NCBI GenBank assembly: GCA_000621905.1 | Contig: JHXB01000001.1 | Location: forward strand, 1 to 64,000 | Length of the DNA: 64,000 nt | Source: Lachnospiraceae bacterium NC2004 | Lineage (GTDB): Bacteria > Bacillota > Clostridia > Lachnospirales > Lachnospiraceae | Reading direction: 5' to 3' | Part shown: positions 1 through 6,118 of the stretch, one piece after another | Position numbering within the stretch: the first letter of the stretch is position 1 | Layout of the letters: every line of letters starts with the position of its first letter | The notes under the pieces: model-generated | What the model was told of the DNA's origin: nothing | The model's database searches: none | What the model saw: the letters and a program-made list of their open reading frames with translations, nothing else | Made by a program: the position numbers and the translations under genes

Positions 1-160
1 TGTCTTTGATGTCTTCATAATTAATGTTCTTTTCCTTGGCAATGTTCACTACAGAACTAATAGAACTGCGTGACATATGCCGTGATCTGGCAATCTCATT
101 CTGGGACATACCGCCAGATTTTAGCTCGAGTATGAGCTTTACATTGATTCTATTGGCCAT
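1..160 (-). CDS. istA: IS21-family transposase IstA, N-terminal part (cut by window edge)
   Basis: The reverse strand opens with an ATG at 160-158 behind an AAAGGAGG ribosome binding site. It reads 53 codons to the window edge without a stop. The peptide begins MANRINVKLILELKSGG and contains a helix-turn-helix segment (MSQNEIARSRHMSRSSISS), typical of the N-terminal DNA-binding domain of IstA transposases. The rest of the gene, the catalytic DDE domain and the istB helper ATPase would lie to the left. The family call rests on this N-terminal segment and the terminal repeats. Whether the element is intact cannot be judged. Confidence 0.8.
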   Translation of the reverse strand, partial: MANRINVKLILELKSGGMSQNEIARSRHMSRSSISSVVNIAKEKNINYEDIKD

Positions 161-279
161 ATCTTTGGCCTCCTTTCGTAGAATTAGGCTTATAAGCCTT
201 AAACAATTCTACAATAGAATCAGTATCATTGTATGGATTAGTTGCATTATCGCGTGAATTGCAACATCAAAAACAAGGA

Positions 280-342
280 GGTACGCTGTCGCGGACTAGC
301 GGTACGCGATTGCGGATTGGTGGTACGTCCAGCGCGGAATAT
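280..342. repeat. three tandem 21-bp repeats at the IS end
   Basis: Three consecutive 21-base units begin at 280, 301 and 322. Each starts GGTACG and has GCGGA at its positions 12-16, with variable bases between. The exact 21-bp periodicity (two helical turns) suits side-by-side transposase binding. They sit between istA and the probable outer boundary of the element. Confidence 0.8.
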
Positions 343-345
343 TCA

Positions 346-382
346 AAAACCAAAAGAGAAATCTCTTCGTCTATATAGTATA
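346..382 (+). promoter_or_regulatory. ECF-sigma-like promoter, copy 1
   Basis: AAAACC at 346-351 is followed by a 16-base spacer and CGTC at 368-371, then TATATAGTATA. This AAC-N16-CGTC arrangement matches the general form of promoters used by extracytoplasmic-function sigma factors. A second copy with the same core (CTTCGTCTATATAGTATA) lies about 110 bases downstream. It starts directly beside the inferred IS boundary. No ECF sigma gene is present in the window. Confidence 0.5.
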
Positions 383-455
383 AAAGTTGAAAAAGCAGCA
401 AGAATACTGGGTAGACAGAAGAAAATAAAAAAGTTCTAAAAAATTATAAAAATAT

Positions 456-492
456 AAAACCAAAAATGAAAGCGCTTCGTCTATATAGTATA
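456..492 (+). promoter_or_regulatory. ECF-sigma-like promoter, copy 2
   Basis: AAAACC at 456-461, 16-base spacer, CGTC at 478-481, then TATATAGTATA. It repeats 18 bases of copy 1 exactly (475-492 against 365-382), with further similarity upstream. It is the nearest promoter to the leader ORF at 516 and the secreted transglutaminase-like gene at 715, and is likely to drive both. Confidence 0.55.
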
Positions 493-515
493 TGAACAAA
501 AAAAGGAGGAATTAC

Positions 516-566
516 ATGCATTATAACGCTTTTGAAATGTTTGGAAGATTGTTTGACGTCTTCTAG
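516..566 (+). CDS. possible 16-residue leader peptide
   Basis: An ATG at 516 follows an AAAGGAGGA ribosome binding site (504-511) and encodes MHYNAFEMFGRLFDVF before a TAG stop. It lies just downstream of the second ECF-like promoter and upstream of the transglutaminase-like gene. The strong ribosome binding site is the main support for translation. It could be a regulatory leader peptide, a relic of a larger gene, or chance. No family is recognised. Confidence 0.4.
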   Translation: MHYNAFEMFGRLFDVF

Positions 567-714
567 CTGAGAGAATAGAGTTAGGTATTTTGAAACGATT
601 GTAACAGTAAAAAGATTATAAGTATAAGGAGGGATAAAATTGACAAATATCATTTTAAATCCTATTGGCAAGAAATTAAACAATAACATATTAAATTATA
701 AGGAGGCATTCATT

Positions 715-2142
715 ATGAAGAATACATTTAAGAAAATTGTAGCATTTGTTTTAGCAATGGTGATTATGTTTGGTGGTTGTGTGACTGAAACAGGGGTATA
801 TGCAGCAGGGAGTAACAGTGGCTTGAAGATGGCTACAGGTGACTTGGCGGCGGTTGAAGCAATTAAGATTCCTGATAATACAACTCTTAACAATAGTACT
901 GTTAAGTCGACTAAGAAAAACCTAAAGTCTTCATTTGTTGAAACGAGGGTGTGGGATAAGTATTCCAGCAATTATGTTGAAAGCAAGCTTAATAGCTATG
1001 AGAAAACGCTTTATAACAATTTGGATGAAATATGCCATGATTTCTTGGTGGATAGTTCTCTTAATGCAACTTATCAGACGGGATCAAATTATAGCGGATA
1101 TTATCTACCGGTGGCACAGTATACGGGGTTAAGCAGCAAAGAAGTGGAGCGAGTGATTGAACTCTTTGTTTATGAGAATCCCCAGTATTATTTTACTACC
1201 GTAAGTTATCTTACTAATTCTACATGTGTTTACCTATATTGCTATGATAAGTTTGCTTATGGTGAAGATAGAGCTCAGACAACAAATGCAGTATTTGACA
1301 AGCTTGATAAATATGTTGCTACCGCCAAAAAGGCTACAGATGTCGAGAAAACAGCTCATGACTTAATATGTAAGAATGTTTCGTATCAGTCCGGTACTTA
1401 TGATCAGAGTATGTACAGTGCTTTAATGGAAGGTAAGACTGTCTGTGCAGGATACTCTCAGACTTTAAGCGCAATTCTTAACGCGTGTGGAATGGAGACA
1501 GTACTTGCTTATAGTAAAGGGCATGCTTGGAACAAGGTTAAGACCAGTGCAGGATGGAAAGCTGTAGATTCAACCTGGGATGATCAGGGCTCGAAGATTG
1601 TATATTATTGGTATAACAAGAGCGACTCAGACATCAGATATAAGGACACCCGTTACGATCATTATATTGAAGCAAATGTAGCTAAGTATTTGCCTGCAGC
1701 AACTATCGAATCGCAAAAGATTGATACTACTGAAGCTCCAACAACCAAAATTCCTTCAAGCACATCTGCTCCCGCAACTACTGAGAGAACCGGCACTACT
1801 GAAACAGATGTCTATGTATATGATGGTTCGGATAGCATGAAAGAACTTGAAACTCCAACTATTACTTCGCTAACAGCAGTGACTAAAAAATCTATAGTAT
1901 TTACCTTTGATCGTGTGGAAGGCGCAACTAATTACGAAATAAAGTGTTCTACAAGCGCTAGTTTTAAAGAAGGATCGAATACTGATACATACACAATAAA
2001 GGATCGTTATAGTGCTGTTAAGATTTCTAAATTGACCAAGAATAAGAGATATTATGTAAAGATGAGACAAGTGAAGATTGTAGGTGGTCAGAAGAATTAT
2101 TCAAGATGGTCGAATGTGAAAACTGTATGCACTATGAAATAA
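715..2142 (+). CDS. secreted transglutaminase-like protein with C-terminal fibronectin type III-like domain
   Basis: The 475-residue product starts with an export signal (MKNTFKKIVAFVLAMVIMFG, likely cleavage after YAA near residue 30). A transglutaminase/protease-like core follows, with a visible triad: Cys244 in TVCAGYSQ, His270 in GHAWNKV and Asp285 in AVDSTWDD. After it comes a Thr/Pro/Ser-rich linker (about 345-385) and an FN3-like domain ending RYYVKMRQVK...YSRWSNVKTV. Secreted clostridial proteins of this kind are thought to act on peptide bonds or crosslinks at the cell surface; the substrate is unknown. ATG 715 has its own AAGGAGG (700-706). An in-frame TTG at 640 also has AGGAGG and would add 25 residues in front of the signal peptide, which is less likely. 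ECF-like promoters lie upstream. Confidence 0.8.
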   Translation: MKNTFKKIVAFVLAMVIMFGGCVTETGVYAAGSNSGLKMATGDLAAVEAIKIPDNTTLNNSTVKSTKKNLKSSFVETRVWDKYSSNYVESKLNSYEKTLYNNLDEICHDFLVDSSLNATYQTGSNYSGYYLPVAQYTGLSSKEVERVIELFVYENPQYYFTTVSYLTNSTCVYLYCYDKFAYGEDRAQTTNAVFDKLDKYVATAKKATDVEKTAHDLICKNVSYQSGTYDQSMYSALMEGKTVCAGYSQTLSAILNACGMETVLAYSKGHAWNKVKTSAGWKAVDSTWDDQGSKIVYYWYNKSDSDIRYKDTRYDHYIEANVAKYLPAATIESQKIDTTEAPTTKIPSSTSAPATTERTGTTETDVYVYDGSDSMKELETPTITSLTAVTKKSIVFTFDRVEGATNYEIKCSTSASFKEGSNTDTYTIKDRYSAVKISKLTKNKRYYVKMRQVKIVGGQKNYSRWSNVKTVCTMK

Positions 2143-2243
2143 ATTTAAATTATGATGCGCTCCGGGTGGATAGTTCATCCGGAACGCGATAAAACTAAGT
2201 ATTAATAACTGGAAATAAATTAATAATAAAGGAGATGTTAAAT

Positions 2244-2894
2244 ATGAAACCTGTGATATATATTTTTGTTCTATTAGGAGTGCTATATCTAATATATATA
2301 GCAACTATAGCTTTTGATGGTAATGTTTTTGTTGGAGTATTTGTCGTTTGCATTTTACTTTTATCAGTTAATTCATCTGCTGATAGATATATAAACACTC
2401 ATCATGCTAAGAGAATGAGAAAGATGCGCGCTAAGAGGGCTAAACACTATTCACCCAATAAATCTAACAGCGCTAATCGTCAATATAAGCAGCGTAGCAC
2501 GAGTAATCAACATATCATAGATCAAAACAATCTGGGTATGGAAATGCTGAACCAGCAAAACATAGAAATGTTAAATCAACAGAATATGGAAATGCTGAAC
2601 CAACAAAACATGGATATGTTGAATCAACAGATTATGGAACAGAACATGTTGAATCAGCAGATGATTGATCAACATATGATGGAGCAATCTAATTGGGCTG
2701 CTGATGAAGCTGTGAAGATGGTAACACCTTTTGAAATGGGTGGCTATGATATGACTCAGGGAAACAGCTTTAACGACTATGAGATGTCTGCAGGTTTAGA
2801 TTTTGGCGGTGGATTTGATACGTTTGATTGTGGCAGTAATGATATGTTTGGTGGATTTGATATGTTTGATTGCGGCGGTTGTGATATGTTTTAA
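2244..2894 (+). CDS. membrane protein with Met/Asn/Gln octapeptide repeats and Gly/Phe/Asp tail
   Basis: Not recognised. The 216-residue product has two N-terminal hydrophobic segments (about 1-20 and 25-45), then a basic stretch (HHAKRMRKMRAKRAKHY). Four tandem octapeptides of the form EMLNQQNM follow (DNA 2541-2636, 24-bp units), then a degenerate MLNQQ/MMEQ region. The C-terminal tail is rich in Gly, Phe, Asp and Met with repeats such as GGFDMFDCGG. The composition suggests an intrinsically disordered or self-associating region facing one side of the membrane. ATG 2244 is chosen over ATG 2235 because the latter is embedded in the AAAGGAG ribosome binding site at 2228-2234. It sits between the transglutaminase-like and HNH genes. 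Confidence 0.65.
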   Translation: MKPVIYIFVLLGVLYLIYIATIAFDGNVFVGVFVVCILLLSVNSSADRYINTHHAKRMRKMRAKRAKHYSPNKSNSANRQYKQRSTSNQHIIDQNNLGMEMLNQQNIEMLNQQNMEMLNQQNMDMLNQQIMEQNMLNQQMIDQHMMEQSNWAADEAVKMVTPFEMGGYDMTQGNSFNDYEMSAGLDFGGGFDTFDCGSNDMFGGFDMFDCGGCDMF

Positions 2895-2952
2895 GGAAAT
2901 ATTATTTTGATTCAAATTGGTATTTATTAATTTATAGAAAGGACTGATTATC

Positions 2953-3288
2953 ATGAATGGGTTAGGTAAGTCATATAAGCGAAGGCTGGTATGGCAAAAG
3001 ACAGGCGGAGTGTGTGCACACTGTGGCAAGAAGAAGTATGGCAAAGAGCAGCAGACAATAGATCATTATGTTCCTAAATCCCGGGGAGGGACAGGCAATA
3101 TAAAGAATCTGATGCCGCTTTGCAAGAAATGTAATAAAGAACGCGGAGACAAGGATATAGATCCGTTTGCATTTTATATATACGCGCCGGAATATGCATG
3201 CTCCGAGTGTATAAGATACGAGAAAGAATATTTTAAAGATTGTGATTATTACGAAATGAATATATTAGGAGGAATTTATTATGGCTAA
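2953..3288 (+). CDS. HNH endonuclease family protein
   Basis: The 111-residue product carries a compact HNH nuclease fold: zinc ligands C21-x-x-C24 and C57-x-x-C60, the D37-H38 metal/catalytic pair in IDHYVPKSRGG, Asn50 in GTGNIKNL and Asn61 after CKKC. This is the McrA-like type of stand-alone HNH protein, which cuts DNA in phages, restriction systems or mobile elements, though some hosts keep chromosomal copies of unknown role. A ribosome binding site (AAAGGA) precedes ATG 2953. The gene overlaps the next by 8 bases, so the two are probably translationally coupled. Biological substrate unknown. Confidence 0.85.
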   Translation: MNGLGKSYKRRLVWQKTGGVCAHCGKKKYGKEQQTIDHYVPKSRGGTGNIKNLMPLCKKCNKERGDKDIDPFAFYIYAPEYACSECIRYEKEYFKDCDYYEMNILGGIYYG

Positions 3289-4021
3289 AGAAAATTATGT
3301 ACAAATTATTGGAGTGGTTGAGAGTGAACCTAAATACAATGAGACTAGAGGTAGAACTGCTTATGAGGTTCAGACTATCAGATCCGGCAAGAGAAGAGAT
3401 AACCTCTATGTACAGGCTTATGGAGCGGCTGCGATGGCAGCTAACGAGTTTAAAGTCGGGGATTTGGTTATGGCAACAGGAGTGGTAGCGGTTAATGATG
3501 TTAAGAAAACCGAATACTGTCCGTCATGTGAGGAGAGAATAATCAGAGAAATGAATGTAACAGAGGTCGCGGCTGTATCTAATCTCAGACTATATGAGGC
3601 GGGGACTGATTTTAATCTTGAAGATTTTGCAGATGCTTCTAATGTTGTTAAGATTATGGGGACGGTTCTATTTAAACCCAATCTAATTAATACAGGTAAG
3701 GGACCACTAGCAAAGTACATTGTTTCTCTTAACAGAAGGTTTATTATTGATGGACAGACTAGAAGACAGGATGATCCCTATGTTGTAAGCTACGGTAAGC
3801 AGGCGATGGAGGTGAACGAGAATCTTAGAACTGACTCACTTGTTTATATTAATGGTGCTATGCAGACTAGAAATATAGAGATTAAAAGAGAGTGCCCTTA
3901 CTGTAAATGCAAGTATAAAGTTGTTAGTAACATACGAGAGATTATTCCATACAATATAGAATTCTTAGCAAATTGCGAAAAAGGAGTGAAAGAACGACCA
4001 AGAAAAGATATTGGAGCATGA
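3281..4021 (+). CDS. duplicated OB-fold (SSB-like) protein with two zinc-knuckle CxxC motifs
   Basis: The 246-residue product is an internal duplication. Residues 1-105 and 120-225 each read like a single-strand-binding OB-fold (strand motifs YVQIIGVVESEP and NVVKIMGTVLFKP; VGDLVMATGVV and TDSLVYINGAM). Each half contains a Cys pair, C80-x-x-C83 in EYCPSCEE and C205-x-x-C208 in ECPYCKC, which could form one shared zinc site or two half sites. Family identity is inferred from this pattern. It overlaps the HNH gene by 8 bases and has its own GGAGG at 3270-3274. A nucleic-acid-binding partner for the HNH nuclease is plausible but unproven. Confidence 0.6.
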   Translation: MAKENYVQIIGVVESEPKYNETRGRTAYEVQTIRSGKRRDNLYVQAYGAAAMAANEFKVGDLVMATGVVAVNDVKKTEYCPSCEERIIREMNVTEVAAVSNLRLYEAGTDFNLEDFADASNVVKIMGTVLFKPNLINTGKGPLAKYIVSLNRRFIIDGQTRRQDDPYVVSYGKQAMEVNENLRTDSLVYINGAMQTRNIEIKRECPYCKCKYKVVSNIREIIPYNIEFLANCEKGVKERPRKDIGA

Positions 4022-4029
4022 TAAACAAA

Positions 4030-4052
4030 AGTCCGGCCTTCGCCGGACTTTA
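4030..4052. terminator. bidirectional terminator between convergent genes
   Basis: AGTCCGGC-CTTC-GCCGGACT forms an 8-bp perfect GC-rich hairpin at 4030-4049. T-rich sequence follows on the plus strand and TTTTG on the minus strand. It separates the OB-fold gene from the convergent DUF4364 gene. Confidence 0.8.
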
Positions 4053-4574
4053 TTACTTGTCAAGTATCAAAGTATTAATAAGATATGTATATATATCGCT
4101 GCTTAAATCCTTCCAGTTATCGCAGGCAGATACTGCCATCTCCTTGGTTGGGACATTGAGCTTGAGACTTAGGACTGTTGAGTTCTTCTCCTTGACCTCG
4201 CAGTCGACGATGAACTCGTTCTCTGAGGCGGGAATATAGTCTGCGTAGACTTCGACTTCGTTTCTAAGCTTAATCTCATTCTCCATGAAGAAATCTAAGA
4301 CATCGTCGATAAAGCCGTCTGAAACCCTTGACTGAAACATCTCTAACGCCTCTTCACCGTCAGAGGTGATAGAGTACTGTGAGGAGTTATGAATAATCTC
4401 CTTAGTGATGAACTTATTGTCTAAAAGCTCGCTTAAGCACTGCTGCAATGTCAAAAAGTCGGTGTACTTCCTGTCGATGAAAAACTCAGTAAAATGAGCC
4501 GTCGTTAACGGAAAGTCAACTTTCTTAAGCATATAAAGTATTACTAATCTGTAGGTTAATAAATCATTTGTCAT
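4053..4574 (-). CDS. DUF4364 family protein
   Basis: The 173-residue product begins MTNDLLTYRLVILYMLKKVD and has the winged-helix-like N-terminal half (residues 1-75: TLQQCLSELLDNKFITKE, YSITSDGEEALEMF) and beta-rich C-terminal half of DUF4364, a clostridial family. The N-terminal half resembles PadR/MarR-like DNA-binding domains, so a regulatory role is likely but not established. The gene stands alone on the minus strand, with a shared terminator at its 3' end and a repeat-bearing intergenic region upstream. Confidence 0.75.
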   Translation of the reverse strand: MTNDLLTYRLVILYMLKKVDFPLTTAHFTEFFIDRKYTDFLTLQQCLSELLDNKFITKEIIHNSSQYSITSDGEEALEMFQSRVSDGFIDDVLDFFMENEIKLRNEVEVYADYIPASENEFIVDCEVKEKNSTVLSLKLNVPTKEMAVSACDNWKDLSSDIYTYLINTLILDK

Positions 4575-4895
4575 TGATATACCCTCTTAATTAACTAAAT
4601 AGTCGAATTACATTTTACCACGAATATATGAAAAATAAAACAAGAATATAAAGATTCTTCGCTACGCTCAGAATGACAAGAATTGTATGTCATCCTGAGG
4701 AACGAAGTGACGAAGGATCTTAAAAAGATTCTTCGCTACGCTCAGAATGACATTTAGTTGGTATGTTTATTTATTCATATAATTTAACTTAATTACATTG
4801 TTAATCTATATTGCCTTTAAAAAGTTACGGGATATTTGACGAGTTTGTGTAAAGAATACGAGGATGATACGTAAATTTGACAAATTTTACAATGT
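4575..4895. other. intergenic region with repeats
   Basis: This AT-rich region holds the start-side flank of the DUF4364 gene, an interspersed inverted-repeat cluster at 4650-4752, and about 140 bases in which no gene or clear signal is seen before the HxlR promoter palindrome. Confidence 0.6.
4650..4752. repeat. interspersed repeat: two direct and one inverted copy of a ~29-bp unit
   Basis: A unit beginning AAAGATTCTTCGC and ending CAGAATGACA occurs at 4650-4678 and identically at 4724-4752. An inverted, slightly diverged copy (TGTCATCCTGAGG...) lies between them at 4688-4721. Related copies occur at 14736-14783 and 41906-42046. All are intergenic. The palindromic form suggests a MITE- or REP-like family whose transcripts fold as hairpins. 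Confidence 0.85.
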
Positions 4896-4967
4896 TACTA
4901 TTATTTTTAATAGTAGCCTTGAAAAATCATAGTAGATGTATTATAATGCATCCGTACAATGATTGTA
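4896..4967 (+). promoter_or_regulatory. promoter of the HxlR-suf operon with two palindromes
   Basis: TTGAAA (4919-4924) and TATAAT (4942-4947) with a 17-base spacer form a good sigma-A promoter. A perfect 8+8 palindrome TACTATTA-TTTT-TAATAGTA (4896-4915) ends just upstream of the -35. A second palindrome, TACAAT-G-ATTGTA (4955-4967), covers the expected start site. Either could be the operator of the downstream HxlR regulator; which one is inference. Confidence 0.75.
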
Positions 4968-4992
4968 ATGCACTTGATTTGGAGGTGACAGC

Positions 4993-5367
4993 ATGGCTGG
5001 TAAGGCGCCCGGTACTAAGAAAGACAAGACTTTTTACTGCCCGCTAGAATACGGAATACATATTATCGGCGGAAGATGGAAGTCGAGGATCATATGCATT
5101 CTTGCAGATAAGAAGGTTTTGAGATACGGTGAGCTTCAGAAGGAGATGGCTGAGATTACGGATGCCATGCTTGCGTCGGCTCTTAAAGATCTCATTAAGG
5201 AAGATATAGTCGAGAGGAAGCAATACGGAGAGATTCCGCCGAGAGTTGAGTATTCGCTTACGCCTAAGGGGGAGTCACTAAAGCCGATTATAGAAGACCT
5301 CATTAAGTGGTCGCTTGAACAATATAAGAACAATAATATGTGTGGAGGAACTAAAGATGGCAAGTAA
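4993..5367 (+). CDS. HxlR/DUF24-type transcriptional regulator, first gene of the suf operon
   Basis: The 124-residue winged-helix protein has the HxlR signature: CPLEYGIHIIGGRWKSRIICIL, then LRYGELQKEM, ITDAMLASALKDLIKEDIVER and the wing PPRVEYSLTPKGESL. The Cys before PLEYGI sits where redox-sensing HxlR proteins such as HypR carry their reactive Cys; a second Cys lies near the C-terminus (NNNMCGG). Its position as first gene of the suf operon suggests it autoregulates and senses oxidative, iron or electrophile stress. GGAGGTGA precedes ATG 4993. The 3' end overlaps sufC by 11 bases. IscR- or SufR-type regulators are the better known controllers of suf, so HxlR here is notable. Confidence 0.85.
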   Translation: MAGKAPGTKKDKTFYCPLEYGIHIIGGRWKSRIICILADKKVLRYGELQKEMAEITDAMLASALKDLIKEDIVERKQYGEIPPRVEYSLTPKGESLKPIIEDLIKWSLEQYKNNNMCGGTKDGK

Positions 5368-6100
5368 TATATTGGAAGTTAAGAATCTTTATGCAAATGT
5401 TGACGATAAGGAGATTTTGAAAGGACTTGACCTGAACGTCAAGAAGGGTGAGGTTCATGTAATTATGGGACCTAACGGTGCCGGTAAGTCAACGCTTGGC
5501 AATGTTTTGATGGGCAATCCTAACTACGAGGTTAAGAAGGGCTCGGTCAAGTTTATGAAAGAGGATATAACAGGCGAGGATGCTGACAAGATAGCTAAGC
5601 TTGGAATGTTCATGACATTTCAGAATCCTATTGAGGTTCCGGGTATAACACTTTCTAATTTTATTAGAAGCGCATATCAGGCTAAGTTTGGTGGTAGAAT
5701 CAGAATATTTGAATTCAAGAAGAAGCTTAAAGCCGCAATGGAGGTTTTAAGCATGGATCCTGAGTATGCAGACAGAGATTTGAATGTGGGATTCTCCGGT
5801 GGAGAGAAGAAGAAGGCTGAGATTTTACAGCTTCTTATGCTTAAGCCTGAGCTTGCAATCCTAGATGAGACCGATTCGGGACTTGATGTTGATGCAGTAA
5901 GAATTGTATCTGAAGGTGTTAATGCATATAAGAAAGAGTCGGATGGTGCTCTTATTATTATCACTCACAGCACAAGAATATTAGACTCGTTGGATGTTGA
6001 TTATACTCACATCTTAGTTGATGGTAAGATTGTTAAATCAGCAGGACCTGAGCTTGTTAGTGAAGTTAACGAGAACGGTTTTGAAGCATATATTAAGTAA
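5357..6100 (+). CDS. sufC: SufC, Fe-S cluster assembly ATPase
   Basis: A 247-residue ABC-type ATPase that drives the SufBCD scaffold in cytosolic iron-sulfur cluster assembly. Visible motifs are Walker A GPNGAGKSTLGNVL, the SufC-typical TFQNPIEVPGI Q-loop, signature FSGGEKKKAEILQLL, Walker B LAILDETDSGLDVDA and the H-loop ITHSTRIL. There is no membrane partner, as expected for SufC. ATG 5357 (MASNILEVKNLY) is chosen over an upstream in-frame ATG at 5315 because it lies behind GGAGG and matches the family start. It overlaps the HxlR gene by 11 bases and is followed by sufB 18 bases later. Confidence 0.95.
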   Translation: MASNILEVKNLYANVDDKEILKGLDLNVKKGEVHVIMGPNGAGKSTLGNVLMGNPNYEVKKGSVKFMKEDITGEDADKIAKLGMFMTFQNPIEVPGITLSNFIRSAYQAKFGGRIRIFEFKKKLKAAMEVLSMDPEYADRDLNVGFSGGEKKKAEILQLLMLKPELAILDETDSGLDVDAVRIVSEGVNAYKKESDGALIIITHSTRILDSLDVDYTHILVDGKIVKSAGPELVSEVNENGFEAYIK

Positions 6101-6118
6101 TTATAGAGGATTGATTAT

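Larger units (their letters stand above)
1..345 (-). mobile_element. IS21-family insertion sequence, left-end fragment
   Basis: The window starts inside an IS21-type element read on the minus strand. It holds the 5' end of the transposase gene (160 down to 1), a non-coding lead, and three tandem 21-bp repeats at 280-342. IS21 elements carry repeated transposase-binding sites inside their ends, which is what these resemble. The outer boundary is placed near 345, where the minus strand would begin with TG; this is inferred and no target duplication can be checked because the other end lies outside the window. Confidence 0.75.

Noticed and set aside
24-257. Plus-strand open frame of 77 codons at the window start
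   Set aside because: It is the reverse of the istA coding strand and lacks a ribosome binding site; the minus-strand reading has a clear start and domain.
640-714. TTG start adding 25 residues to the transglutaminase-like protein
   Set aside because: It has AGGAGG, but would put 25 polar residues ahead of a standard signal peptide; ATG 715 with its own AAGGAGG is the better start.
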